Positions 46,801 to 59,459 of a stretch of DNA of 64,000 nt are shown here, piece by piece. Within the stretch, counting starts at the first letter, position 1; the number at the start of each line of letters is the position of its first letter. The stretch is from the NCBI GenBank assembly GCA_021229015.1, contig CM037782.1:63229909-63293908 (forward strand). Direction: 5' to 3'. The position numbers were made by a program, and so were the translations under genes. Under the pieces are notes generated by a model. It was not told the DNA's origin. It made no database searches and worked only from the letters and a program-made list of their open reading frames with translations. Source of the DNA: Solen grandis (lineage: Eukaryota; Mollusca; Bivalvia; Adapedonta; Solenidae).

Positions 46801-47418
46801 AATAAAAGATGGAACAGTAATTGGGACCAACTGCAGAGGCAGAGGAAAAACGATTTTTCAGAAGTTCTTATTTTCCATATAACATTCTTATATAATGTCA
46901 TATTTCATAAACATGGGTAACGTTAGTAAGGTCTTCAAATTTACAACATTTCACTCGCTTTATGTTTCTACCTATCTGTTACTGCTTTTGAGATATAGAC
47001 ATTTAAACCTCAAGAAAAACGGCAAAAGTTGGCAAAAAGAATCTGCTAATTACTACTTCATGACGGATAACTTTGTAATTAAACGTCCTATCTGCATAAC
47101 ATTAGAACAGCATTGCATACGGCTATAAATAATGTTCTTAATGTTATTTTCAAAAATGTATAGTTTCTAAGAAAACGGTTTTAATTAATTCTTTTCATGT
47201 AACTTTCTTATATGAATTCGGATTTTAAAACGCCAGGTACTGTTAGTAAGGTCGTCTTATTTCCAATAGTTCACTTGGTTCATGTTTAGACCTTTCTGTA
47301 ACGGCTTTTGAGATATGGACATTTTATCCTCAAAACAACGGCAAAAAGATGTTCATGTCAATTACTACTTTCCGACCGTAACTTTGTAGTTATTGTTCCG
47401 ATGATTAAAATCTGCATA
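46801..47418. repeat. Degenerate Helitron-associated modules
   Basis: Two diverged repeats with 'AACATTCTTATATAATGTC' / 'CTTTCTTATATGAATTCGG', 'ACTGCTTTTGAGATATAGAC' and 'CATTTAAACCTCAAGAAAAA', like modules at 30420-30620 and 49200-49280. Confidence 0.5.
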
Positions 47419-48130
47419 CCATTAAAAGTGGATGCAGTTGACCAATGGTAACGTAACCGAAGGAGGATATGAAGGTTGTATGTTTCTTTCGACCCTGTTG
47501 GGGCAAAAGATTTCATGACATTGTCCTTCCCAATCGCAAAGTACTAGTCCAACCCAGGAACTGTCGAGAGAGATGAGTAGAAGTTGTAAGAAAGTTGTTT
47601 CCAGATCGACGTAAAATAAATAAGTTTACATGTTAAAAGTAATGAGACCTCCGATATTACTTTATATCCATTTTATAGAATAATAAGTGCATATTATGTC
47701 ATGTCATACTGAAATGCTCGGGTACAGGTACGTTCCCTGTCATTTCTCTTTTTGTGTCTTTGCACGCTGCAAATACTTGTGTGCGTATAATTTACAATTG
47801 ATTGCATAATTTGTACCACTGGAGATAATCTTTATCGATAATGTCTTTATTCCTTTTTGTACTTGGTCTCCATTAAAGTCCCCGGAGATTACAAATATAC
47901 ATAAACTATGTGAATGCATTGCACCGTTCACATTGTACCCACCTGTAAAATCGTAAATGCAAAATGAAAAACAACCGGGCTATACAATACCGCCGTCTAG
48001 CTTTGCAGAGTTCATTGCTGTCAGTCCATTCATTGCTTATCTGACACATCACATTTATTAAAGCTATTTATTCTATTAGTTGCACGCATCGATTCATTTG
48101 CTCAATGCCTATACAATTATCCTACGTGTA
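47419..48130. repeat. Diverged duplicate block, copy 1
   Basis: Aligned in the same orientation to 55164-55795 through 'ATTAAAAGTGGATGCAGT', 'GTCCAACCCAGGAA', 'ATTATGTCATGTCATAC', 'CTCGGGTACAGGTA', 'GCAAATACTTGTGTG', 'CTGGTCTCCATT'-like and 'TTTGCACGCATCGATT'-like landmarks. Both contain a minus-strand frame with DFNGDQV and THKYLQRA or AHKYLQRA (47740-47931 here). Confidence 0.65.
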
Positions 48131-49530
48131 TATGAATAGAAACCAAATCTACAGTTTAGCATGTTTCAATATAATAAGCAGATGCATACAGGGCCACAGT
48201 TTTACGGTGCATTTTGTCAAATTGAAAGTTGCAATACTACCTAAAATCAATGAAATAAATACAGAAAATATGGTAAATATATGAAAAATCAATCTTCTTT
48301 TGACGATATGCAAGATATTGTCTCTGTAGGTAAAAGATTAGTCCTACTATTGTCGATAGAATCACCAATATATTAAATGACTGTAGGAAATTAATTCTTC
48401 TATACCTTCACGAAGATATCCCGAATATTTACACGAAAACTTCCGGAATCGATCGAGCTGTCCTATACGCTGTTAAATTGGCCCTGACCAAACAGGTTTA
48501 TGGCGAGTCTCGCGATGTATAAACTGTGCACGGTGTGAATGTTGAGATGTGTGGTTATACAATATGTGTCAGGCAAATGTTGGTAAAACAATTTCACCTC
48601 CTCTGCGAAATTCCATATTTGTTTATATACGATACCGTTTTGTAGATAATCCGAAGATAATATAAGGATTAGGCCAGTTTTCATAAACATTTTCTTAACC
48701 GAATGTCCATCATTGATGATAAATGTCCATGATTTCTTACAAACTGAGAGTTTCAAAATATTCGAGCTTGATTGAGGTATCTGTAGTATTGCATCTTGAA
48801 TATTGATGGGAACTGTTTTGAAACTGAGGGTTGTGGCTTCAAATCTCAGTATTGTTCGAATTACCGTTTGTTTGTTTTTTTTGTTTTTTGTGTGTGTGTT
48901 TTTTTTTGTTTTTTGTTGTTTTTTTTTTACTTTCTGTTTTGCACTTTTAATATTATTTCTGTATCATACACATCAGATTTAGAAAAAAAATGTTATTAAT
49001 GTTATTTTTTTTTTTATTTCTATATTTTATTAAGCTATTTAAGTATTTTAGACTCATGAACTATCTAATAAATATTTCTTGTTTTTCTTAATATATTTTC
49101 TTGCTGAATTCAAGTAAGCTTACATCATTTGAAAATATAACAACAGTACATGATAACTATAATGAAACAGAAGTACAAGGTTGAACAATATTTGGGCCAA
49201 CTGCAGAGACACGAGGAAAAAACGAGTTTTCAGTTCTTATTTCCCATGTAACATTCTTATATAATGTCATATTTAATAAACAAAGGCACCCAACGATTTT
49301 TTCCTTCTTTGAACGGGTCCTGTAAAAGGGCCTGTTCCAAATGCCCACAGGACCCGTTCCCAATTGTAAAAGGACCCTAATCCCAATTTAAAGAAAAATG
49401 ATAAATTTCCATTTTCTTAATGATAAAATCATGAAATATCAATTTCAAAAACTTTGCATTGTTGCAAAGTTAAAAAGGAATCTTAAACCAGTATCTCAGC
49501 ATGGTAAAAATGGTAAATTCTGTTTAAGGC
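48131..49530. other. Lower-copy non-coding DNA
   Basis: No repeat of the main families. A 97-codon minus-strand frame at 48463-48756 (SWTFIINDGHSVKKMFMKTG and onward) follows an acceptor-like CTCTCAG, but no protein family was recognised, so it is not called. T-rich low-complexity sequence lies at 48860-49090. Confidence 0.4.
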
Positions 49531-50864
49531 TTTGAGGCAGAAATCCCTAATAAAAGTTTGAGGAAAGCCGTTATAACAAAGGCTTAATGCTCATCGACCC
49601 TGGTGTAGACAATTTCATCCTAAAATGCAGCTCATTCACTCCAATCTGCATCGCCATTCACCATTCAAAATGGGCTCTCTTTCCTGCGTGAGAACATCAG
49701 GATCTTGGGTACCCAACCCAATATCCGTTTTCTTTTCTTTCCTCAAATTGCTAGATTTTCGTATACAAGCCGTCATCCGAAAAGCATGAATATCTTCCAT
49801 GTTTCTTGACGGAATCACTTGAAATTTTCAGGACTTTTTGCACATTGTAGGCTACGGCATTTGTGTAAATTTCAACTTCATACATTAACTTGCCGATTTT
49901 ATGTGAATTTTTTAATAATTCTTGCTTAAATATGCATGGCGTCATAATCACGTGACCAAAAAATATTCCTTGCAGTATACATCACTTCACTTTTCAGTGT
50001 GTTTATCCTGAAGAAATCATAATTTTTGACTCAAAGTTCATGAAACTACAGCGTTTCAATTTCGTTAAAAGTACACTTTTCGTCTTTCTGCCATAACACA
50101 ACCAATTCAACCCCGATATTCAAAAACTAAATATCACCTGAAAGGTCTTTCAAAGCACTACAGATTTTACCCACAGTGTCTACGTACAATTTTATTTCGT
50201 TTTTGAGATACATCTTGCCGAATAAAAACACCAATAACTGACATATGACTTGACCTTTACGATTTTCCGAAAACGGAAGTTACTAAGGTAAATGACATGC
50301 TATGTTGCATATTCAGTGAACATTTTATGCAAGTCGGTCAAAACTTAAGGCATGTAGGCCTAAAAAAATCCTACATTTTGGATTAAAAGTTTGTTAACGC
50401 GTCATGACGTCATTTTACGTCATACGACGTCAGTCTTTTTAGAGCTGTAAGGAATTTATAAAACGCATGTTCTGTCAAAATTTAAAGTTTCTAGCTTATC
50501 TGAAAGCTTCGTAATACTTAAATAAATGTTCAGGTCCAAAGTTCGAAAGTTGGTTCAGCCGTAGATCCTTGGTCTTTTTTAATGTTGCAAAATGTATATA
50601 ATCCTGCACAACTAAGTCGCAATCCATACAATCTGTGAAAAAATCAAGTCAATTGGTCAAGAAATGACGGCTGTAGAGCGGGTACAAGCTTTGGTAGCTT
50701 TTTTCAACCCTGGCGTCACGTGATATCACATAAAGAAAAAATTTGCTCCAATCGAAAGCGCCAAAGTCACTGTGCATACTGTTAAAATTTCATGCAGCTG
50801 CCTTTTCGGTAACCTGTTTTAATTTGAACCTCAAAAGGAAGAAAAAAGTAGAATAATAATAATA
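49531..50864 (-). mobile_element. Helitron-like element 5' part, duplicated with 41.7-42.2 kb
   Basis: 49531-50110 matches 41693-42240. Then a TGACTTGACCTTTACG module (a one-base-short form of the usual motif) and a CRE module with diverged ATGACGTCATTTTACGTCA (50400 region), ending in the tail 'AGTAGAATAATAATAATAAG'. Confidence 0.6.
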
Positions 50865-52843
50865 AGATGTCATTCGTCTAAACGAATGATAGGACTTTCT
50901 GCAACCTGTGTTAATGCAAAAAGCAGGAGATAGAAGTTTCATGTAATGACTCACCTCTGGTAGTATTTCATGTCCATGCTGAACAACTGACATTATATTC
51001 CGCGAAAAATAAGCGTTTAGCTACGAAGAAGAAAAAAAGTAGTAGTAGTAGTAGTATGCTTATGACGTCATATGACGTCACGACTCAAAATATATTAAGA
51101 AATTATGCAGAACTGCAAACTCTGTAAGTTTCAACCTTCTATCTCATCCCGAAGTTCTTTAACCCTAAAACGAAATTTTTGGTCCTATGTTCGAATCTTA
51201 CTTCAGCCACAATACTTCGGTTTTTCGGAAATAAGGTTAGCTGACAAAATATTCACACCTTAGTTTCAAGATGTACCATCTGTAAAAATTTGAAGAAAAT
51301 CTGATCATAAATGGCGGCAGTAGAGCGCGAACACTATTTTTCACTATTTTTAGCTCTGACGTCAGGTGACGTCATAAGGTGCTGAAAATGCTGTTGCTCA
51401 AAAGCGCATACTTTACTGCAATTACTCTGAAATTTTCATTATTCTGAACAACTGCCATCATGTCGAAATCATTGCCCCAAATTAAAATTAAGTGGTATGT
51501 TAATGACGTCCTATAACGTCACGATTCAAAATATTTGTAGAAATGCTGCAGAACTGCAAACTGTGTAAGTTTCAACTTTCTATCTCGTCCTGAAGCTCTT
51601 CAATCCTAAAATGAAATTTTTGGTCCTATGTTCGAATCTTACTTCAGCCACAGAACTTCGGTTTTTCGGAATTTCGGTAAGCTGGCAGGATATGCACACC
51701 TTAGTTTCAAGGTGTACCATCTGTGAAAATTTAAAGAAAATTCGACCATAAATGGCGGCTGTAGAGCGTGAACACCATTTTTCAATATTTTTAGCTCTGA
51801 CGTCACATGACGTCATAGGGTGCTGAAGATGCTTTTGTTCAAATGCGCATACTTTACTGTCATAACTCTGAAATTTTCATTATTCTGAACAACTGGCATC
51901 ATGTCGAAATCATTGCCCTAAAATGAAAATTAAGAAGTATCCTTATGACGTCACATGACGACATTTGACGTCACGACTCAAAATATTTGAAGAAATTATG
52001 CAGAACTGCAAACTGTGTAAGTTTCAACTTTCTATCTCATTCTAAACTCTTTAATCCTAAAATGAAATTTTCGGTCCTATGTTCGAATCTTATTTCAGCC
52101 ACAGAACTTCGGAATTTCGGTAAGCTGACAGGATATGCACACCTTAGTTTCAAGATGTACCATCTGTGAAAATTTGAAGAAAATCCGACCATAAATGGCG
52201 GCTGTAGAGCGCGAACACCATGTTTCACTATTTTTAGCTCTGACGTCACGTGACGTCATAGGGTGCTAAAAATTCTTTTGTTCAAAAGCGCATACTTTAC
52301 TGTCATAACTCTGAAATTTTCATTATTCTGAACAACTGGCATTATGTCGAAATCATTGCCCTAAAATGAAAATTAAGAAGTATGCTTATGACGTCACGTG
52401 ACGTCATATGACGTCAGGACTCAAAATATATGTAGAAATTCTGCAGAACTGCAAACTGTGTAAGTTTCAACTTTCTATCTCATCCTGAAGCTCTTTAATC
52501 CTAAAATGAAATTTTCGGTCCTATGTTCGAATCTTATTTCAGCCACAGAACTTCGGTCTTTCGGAATTTCGGTTAGCTGACAGGATATGCGCATTTTAGT
52601 TTCAAGATGTACCGTCTGTGAAAATTTGAAGAATATCCGACTATAAATGACGGCTGTAGAGTGCAAACACCATTTTTTTCACTATTTTTAGCTGTGACGT
52701 CATGTGACGTTATAGGATGCTGAAAATCATTGAAATCAAAATTTCCTCACGTGACTAATAAGCCATAAAAATTTCATCGTCCTAGGACTATTGCAACATA
52801 TAAAAATAAGCGTTTAGTTAGGAAGAAAAAAGAATAATAATAA
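50865..52843 (-). mobile_element. Helitron-like element with decayed CTAG
   Basis: Starts with AAGATGT and a perfect CATTCGT-CTAA-ACGAATG hairpin; the CTAG has become ATAAG. The 3' segment ends at an (AGT)n tail (51030-51056), followed by four main-family CRE modules and a normal 5' segment. Closest to 22447-24872. Confidence 0.75.
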
Positions 52844-53200
52844 CGAGATTTCATTCGTTGATACAAATGATAGGACTTTCTGCTATCATTGAAAAATATA
52901 AAGATTAATACCGTTAGAAAGAATATATATTAAATTCCCTACCGTTTACTTTTTTTCGTATGGACTTCTCATGCATGAACTTTGTGAAATAAGCCATATG
53001 GCAAAAATAAATAAATCTTTATTTTGATATCGCTTTCTTATACCTTGACCAATTTTAGTATTCTAGGTACCAAAATAAATGGCCTGAAAATCCCGACAAT
53101 TCCATTGTAGCATATTTGAGTCTAGTTTTATAGGTATTCAAAATATAAGCAATTAAACTTAAACCTCTTAATTCTGCATATCAAAATTATTTTTTTTTAA
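52844..53200 (-). mobile_element. Helitron-like 3' fragment
   Basis: CGAG in place of CTAG (52844-52847), hairpin CATTCG-TTGATA-CAAATG with one lost pair, arm AGGACTTTCTGC, then the 'GAATATATATTAAATTC' segment shared with 32157 onward. Fades out near 53200. Confidence 0.55.
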
Positions 53201-53704
53201 TTTTCGTGTACAGTCGCAGGAATAAAATAGTAAATGCTACCATGCAATAGAATCGTCGACGCGTGTAGCCTCGTGAGTTAAATTCCAATTACGCTTGTAC
53301 ATACGATCGAGACGACTGTATTGCACAAAGTTACTCCATTTTGCGCTTTTAGCTAATGGACAAATTAGCTTGCAGCGTCTTGAACGGGTGACATGTGTTG
53401 ATCATTTTGTTTCAAACGTCTACACTTATACACGCTCATGGTATCTCAAGCTGGCAATTAAATTACATTGTACATATATTTTCACATAGGTTATCATTTA
53501 TCATAAATTTGGAATATAGTTTGAACGACATTTATCGATTGATGCAACAATAAAGTCGGGAAATTGCAATGTTTCAACAACGGTCTAAATGACATGTGTC
53601 AAAAAGCTGAAAGGATTATTGGTAACGCAATGCTGCAATTGATATGTATAAGTTACGTAAATAAAAATGATTTGACAAAACATTAAATCATTGTCAACAC
53701 TTGT
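53201..53704. other. Lower-copy non-coding DNA
   Basis: No repeat or exon recognised. Confidence 0.4.
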
Positions 53705-53832
53705 TTAGTTTGTTTGTTTGTTGGGTTTAACGTCCCAAAGATAGTATTTCAGTCATTTGGAGACGATGTCTCCTTAATGCAGTTATAGTGCTGCCACACT
53801 GCAGTATCACGCCGTAGACATGTGGCATGATC
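53705..53832 (-). mobile_element. SINE family B, 3' fragment
   Basis: Reverse copy of the SINE tail and body ('GTTTGTTTGTTGGGTTTAAC', 'CACTGCAGTATCACGCCGTA', 'GACATGTGGCATGAT'), ending where a Helitron module begins ('TTTTTGAGATATGAAAG'). Confidence 0.8.
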
Positions 53833-54500
53833 CTTTTTGAGATATGAAAGTCTGAAGAAAAAAACCGATAACTGAAATATGACCTTGACCTTTGTGATTT
53901 TCCGGAAACGGATGTCACCATGTTCGACGGAACACAAGGTTGCACATTAATTGAAAGTTACATGTTAATCGTCAAAAAAAAAAGCCTGCAGGGCCTAAAA
54001 AACGATTATTTCAAATGCAACATTGTTTATTATGTTCTGACGTTAAATGACGTCATACGACGTCAGTTGTCATGGAATACAAAGAAGATCTCAAGACACA
54101 TATGCTGTCCAATATATATGCTTCTAGCTCATCAGGAGCCTTTGTAATACGAAATTATGTTTTTATGACCAAAGTTCGAATCTCGTTTTTGAGTTTGGAG
54201 ATAAAATCTCGAACTTTTGGAATCTTGAAAAGTTTAGTAAGTATGCACATCTACATCCTAATGTACACTTCCTGTGAAAATATCAGACCGTCTGGATTAG
54301 AAATGACAGCGGCAGAGCGCCAAGCAAATTTGGTAGCATTTTTCAAATGTGACGTCACATGACGTCATATGGAGTTGAAAATTATTGCATTCAAAAGGGT
54401 CAAAGTCACGCTGATAACTATTAAAATTACACGTGGCTGGCTTATTTGCAACCTGTTTTAATTTGAACCTCAAAATGAGAAAAAATAATAATAAAAAAAA
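53833..54500 (-). mobile_element. Helitron-like 5' fragment
   Basis: A TATGACCTTGACCTTTGTG module, then one diverged CRE module ('GACGTTAAATGACGTCATAC', 'TGACGTCACATGACGTCATA'), a 5' segment and an AAT tail. Confidence 0.6.
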
Positions 54501-54590
54501 ACAAACATAACAAACCCAACAGGACTTTCTGCTTGAGGCAGAAAGCCCTAGTAGGAAGAATAAACATAACAAACCCTATACGTTTTCAGT
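54501..54590 (-). mobile_element. Hairpin unit plus a partial second
   Basis: 'AACATAACAAACCCAAC' with AGGACTTTCTGC-TTGAG-GCAGAAAGCCCT (one G-T-type mismatch), then another 'AACATAACAAACCCTATACG' start without its hairpin. Confidence 0.65.
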
Positions 54591-55163
54591 GTACTGATTT
54601 AGACAGATAGAATGCATACCATTGTACACCTAGTAATAACGAATGAAAAGGGGACTGCATAGAATGCCATTCAATGATATGCACACAGACAAGAACTTTA
54701 TTCATAAGAAGTTTGCCATTTTTCAAACATAACCCTGACCTGACGATTGGCGCAGGATTACAAATACATGCATAACAAAAACCTCGTATAACTTGAATAA
54801 TAATACTTGCTTTGGTCTTTTTTTTCAATGTGTTTCATTGCTTCGTTGCCCTATAGAGGATGAATACACTGGTATCGTAATGTATATCAAGATAACCCGC
54901 ACGTATTTCATGATCATGTAAATTTCCTGTTCAGTTTAGTATATATATATCTTAGAGTGACGTTTTAATGGATTTGAATATTACACCCATAATAATAATG
55001 ACCAAACCTTATAACCAAATTTTAATCCAATCCCCTGATAAAAGTTTATCTGTAAAATAATGCATTGTGTCCTGTGGTTGTTATCTTGATGCTGCTTCTA
55101 TATTAATGATAATTCAATACTTTGGGTAAAATAGTTTATTTTATTTGCACATTTCTTTTTGTT
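54591..55163. other. Lower-copy non-coding DNA
   Basis: No exon or repeat recognised. Confidence 0.4.
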
Positions 55164-55795
55164 CCATTAAAAGTGGATGCAGTGGGTGCAATGGTAATGT
55201 GCTCGAATGTGATCATGAATGTTTTGGTTTCTTTCGAACACCGTTTGGGCAAAAGTTGTCATGACCTTCACAAACGCAAAGTATTGGTCCAACCCAGGAA
55301 ATGTCGAGAGGGGTTAGTATAAGAAACTTGCTTCCCGATCGAGGTAAAATAGATAAGTTAACAAGTTAAAGTAAATAATATCCCCAATAGTACTTTATAT
55401 CCAATTTATTCAATAATAAGATTATATATTATGTCATGTCATACAAAATACTCGGGTACAGGTAAATTTCCTGTCATTTCTATTTATGTGTCCTTGCACG
55501 TTGCAAATACTTGTGTGTGCATAATTTGAAATTGATTGCATAATTTGTTTTACCACTGGCGAGAATTTTTATCAATAAAGCCTTTATTGCGTTTATAACC
55601 TGGTCTCCATTGAAGTCCCTGGAAACAAATATGCACACAATATGTGAATACATTGCCCCGATATGAATAATGTCCGCTACTGTCTGCCGTCTAGCTTTGC
55701 AAAGTCCATTCATTGTTTATTGACATATTAAGTTACCCTAGTGTTTGCACGCATCGATTTATTTGCTCAGTCTATACAGTGGTTCTAGTACATGT
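55164..55795. repeat. Diverged duplicate block, copy 2
   Basis: Counterpart of 47419-48130. Its minus-strand frame (55480-55713, 77 codons) keeps CIFVSRDFNGDQV and KTNYAINFKLCTHKYLQRA, in the same frame as copy 1 despite many substitutions, which hints at past coding. Confidence 0.65.
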
Positions 55796-56374
55796 ATTAG
55801 TCCAAACAATGAGCCGCTTGGTGCGACATGCTTTTTTTAGGTACAGGTTGTCACGCCTCTGTGCCTCATGTCAAAACCACCTAAAACTGAGTGGAGATCA
55901 GAATCAGTGACTTTATATTCCTTTCGTTAATAACACATGATACGCATTTCACGTTGCCGTAGACTGAATAAGTTGGAGCTAACAATTGTTTTGTGTCAAA
56001 AAAACATTCAATAAACACTAAATTTTAAAAGAAATCAAACTTTTGCAATAATAAACAAAATCCGATTAATCCACGCCTTCTGCTTGCAGTGAAAAAATCA
56101 CACATGCGCACTTCAAGTGGTGTAGTTATAGAAGAATATCAGTATGTCAGGGATAGTGTACCGAACACCTCCACCTCTCTTTCTCTCTCTCTCTCAGCAT
56201 TCTTTTCGATCAGTCAGCTGATGAAATAAACACGAACGATTTGAGACAAAAATATATAAATTGATTAATTTACCGTATGTTGATTCTTTATTAATAATAA
56301 CAACATTTTGTTAATTTCAATTCAATTCATATTTTATTTATTGACGGAGACATAATTTACAAAACAGAAATAAA
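55796..56374. other. Lower-copy non-coding DNA
   Basis: A (CT)n tract lies at about 56175-56195. Nothing else recognised. Confidence 0.4.
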
Positions 56375-57876
56375 CAATAGATTTCATTCGTTGATACGAA
56401 TTATAGGGCTTTCTGCTAGCTTTGTCAAACGTAAGAGCTTTATATCGCCTGTCAAAATTAACTTAACATCAATTCTTATTTGGACATAATTTTCTTACAA
56501 GTTGACCAATTTCAGTAATCTAGTTACCAAAAGAAATGTCTTGAATATCCATTCAATCCGATTGCAATAGGTTTGGGTCTATCATAAAGTAACATACACG
56601 AATATTGTTATTTGCATAACTCCATGATTCTTAGGTCAATCGTAAAACTTGAAGCATCAAAATAACGACCAAACATCGCCCTACAAATAATATAATATAA
56701 TATTATTCATATTTTCGAAAATCAAACATATTGGAGATATAAACTGTTAAGCGCACTGGGGATAAGAGAATTTTTGTTTTTCAGCCATAACTCAATTGAT
56801 TCAACCCCGATCATCAAAAGCTGAAATGTCACATGATGTCATAGCGTGCTGCACATTCTTTTGTTCAAAAGCGCATACTTTACTGTCATAACTCTGAAAT
56901 TTTCATTATTCTGAACAACTGCCATCATGTCGAAATCATTGCCCTAAAATGAAAATTAAGATGTATGCTTATGACGTCACATGACGTTATATGACGTCAC
57001 GACTAGAAAGATATGTAGAAATTTGCCAGAACTGCAAACTGTGTAAGTTTCAACTTTCTATCTCATCCTGAAGCTCTTTAATCCTAAAATGAAATTTTCG
57101 GTACTATGTTCGAATCTTATTTCAGCCACAGAACTTCGGTCTTTCGGAATTACGGTTAGCTGACAGGATATGCACACCTTAGTTTCAAGATGTACCATCT
57201 GTAAAAATTTGAAGAAAATCCGACTATAAATGGCGGCTGTAGAGCGCGAACACCATGTTTCACTATTTTTAGCTCTGACGTCACATGATGTCATAGGGTG
57301 CTGAAGATGCTTTTGTTCAAAAGCGCATACTTTACTGTCATATCTCTGAAATTTTCAATATTCTGAACAACTGGCATCATGTCGAAATTATTCCTCTAAA
57401 ATGAAAATTAAGAAGTATGCTTCTGACGTCACGTGACTTCATATGACGTCACGACTCAAAATATTTGAAGAAATTCTGCAGAACTGCAAACTGTGTAAGT
57501 TTCAACTTTCTATCTCATCCTGAAGCTCTTTAATCCTAAAATGAAATTTTCGGTCCTATGTTCGAATCTTATTTCAGCCACAGAACTTCGGTCTTTCGGA
57601 ATTTCGATTAGCTGGCAGGATATGCACACCTTGGTTTGAAGATGTACCATCTGTGAAAATTTGAAGGAAATCCGACCATAAATGACGGCTGTAGAGCGCG
57701 AACACCATTTTTCACTATTTTTAGCTGTGACGTCATGTGACGTAAAAGAGTGCTGAAAATCATTGAAATCAAACTTTCCTCACGTGACTAATAAGCCATA
57801 AAAATTTCATCGTCCTAGGACTATAGCAACATATAAAAATAATCGTTTAGTTAGGAAGAAAAAAAGAATAATAATA
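56375..57876 (-). mobile_element. Helitron-like element with degraded 3' end
   Basis: CAATAG replaces CTAG; hairpin CATTCG-TTGATA-CGAATT; arm AGGGCTTTCTGC. The 3' segment (56420-56825) is the cargo-type module of 46.0 kb in reverse. Two CRE modules and a full 5' segment with AAT tail follow. Confidence 0.7.
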
Positions 57877-59409
57877 ATATGATAATTGTGACGTCATATG
57901 ACGTCATAAACATATAATATTCATAGAAATAAAAATTTCCTCACGTGACTAATAGGCCATAAAAATTTCATCGTCCTAGGATATGCAACATAAAAAATAA
58001 TCGTTTAGTTAGGAAGAAAAAAGAATAATAATAAAAATATATGCAAAATGACGCACGTGACGTCGTTTTTTTTTACATAATTGTTAAGACACCCAGAGAC
58101 CTGCTAACTGACAAAATTTCAACTTTCTATCTCGAATAGGACAGTTTTTATAAGCATTTAAAAATTGACGTCCTTGGTTCGAATCTTGGATCCGTCATAG
58201 ATGCTTGGACTTTTTGAATTTTGAAAAACGGACACAGGTATACACAATAAGAACGTAATATACACATTCTGTAAAGATTTGATGAAAATCGGCCCATTAA
58301 GAATGGCTCTGGACCGTGTACAAACTTTCGTAGTCAATTTCAAATGTGACGTTATATGACGTCATAGGCTTCAGAAAATCATTGAAATCGAAATGTCAGC
58401 GTCTGATTTATTTGTCATTAAATGTTCATTGCCCTTCGACAATTTCAACATATAGAAATACTCTTGTTAATATTAGAAATACAATATCATATAATGACGT
58501 CACGTGACGTCACATGACGTTTATTTTCACAAAATGTTTAAGACTCTTAGAGACCTATATACTGACCAAATATCACTTTTCTATTTCAAAAAGGACCGAT
58601 TTTATAAGCATTTAAAATTTACGACCTTGGTTCGAATCTTGAATTCCCTATAGAACCATGGACTTTTCGAATTTTGAAAAACGGACACCGGGATGCACAA
58701 CTAGAACTTAATATACACATTCTGTGAAAATGTGATGAAAATCGGCCCATTAATAATGGCTCTGGACCGTGTAAAAACTTTCGAAGTCAATTTCAAATGT
58801 GACGTCATTTGACGTCATTGGCTTCTGAAAATCATTGAAATCGAAATTTCAGCATCTGAAGCATGCGGCATTGAATTTTCATTGCCCTTCGAAAATTTCA
58901 ACATATAGAAATCTTCTTGTTAATATTAGAAATACAATATCATATAATGACGTCACGTGACGTCATATGACATTTATTTTCACAAAATGTTTAAAACTTC
59001 TAGAGACCTATATACTAACTAAATATCAACTTTCTATCTTAAATAGGACAGATTTTATAAGCATTTAAATAATTTACGACCTTGGTTCGAATCTTGGAAT
59101 CGCTATAGAACCTTGGACTTTTCGAATTTTGAACAACGGACACAGGGATGCACAACTAGAACTTAATATACACAATCTGTGAAAATTTGATGAAAATCGG
59201 TTCACAAACAATGGCTGTAGACCGCGTACAAACTTTTGTCGACAAATTCGAGTATGACGTCGTATGACGTCATAGGTATATGAAAATGATAAAAATCAAA
59301 ATTTCATTGCATCAAGTATACGCCATAAAAATTTCATGACCCTGGGACCATTGCAACATGCTTAAATTAACGCTCAGTTTGGAAGAAAAAAAGAATAAGA
59401 AGAATAAAA
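57877..59409 (-). mobile_element. Truncated Helitron-like units of the second subfamily
   Basis: 57877-58037 is a short piece with one TGACGTCATATGACGTCA pair and a full 5' segment and tail. 58038-59409 has three second-subfamily modules ending in 'GGAAGAAAAAAAGAATAAG'. Neither has a 3' hairpin. Confidence 0.7.
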
Positions 59410-59459
59410 AAACATAACAAACCCAATAGGACTTTCTGCCAGTAGGCAGAAAGTCCTAA
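59410..59459 (-). mobile_element. Single 50-bp hairpin unit at joint
   Basis: AGGACTTTCTGC-CAGTA-GGCAGAAAGTCCT between an AAG-type tail and CTAG at 59460. Confidence 0.8.

Noticed and set aside
47880..47905. GDFNGDQ as a LINE endonuclease motif
   Set aside because: Only the GDFN tetrapeptide fits; no other endonuclease or reverse transcriptase motif is nearby in either copy.
48463..48756. 97-codon minus-strand frame as a host exon
   Set aside because: An acceptor-like AG precedes part of it, but there is no family match, no partner exon and the base composition is like the surroundings.
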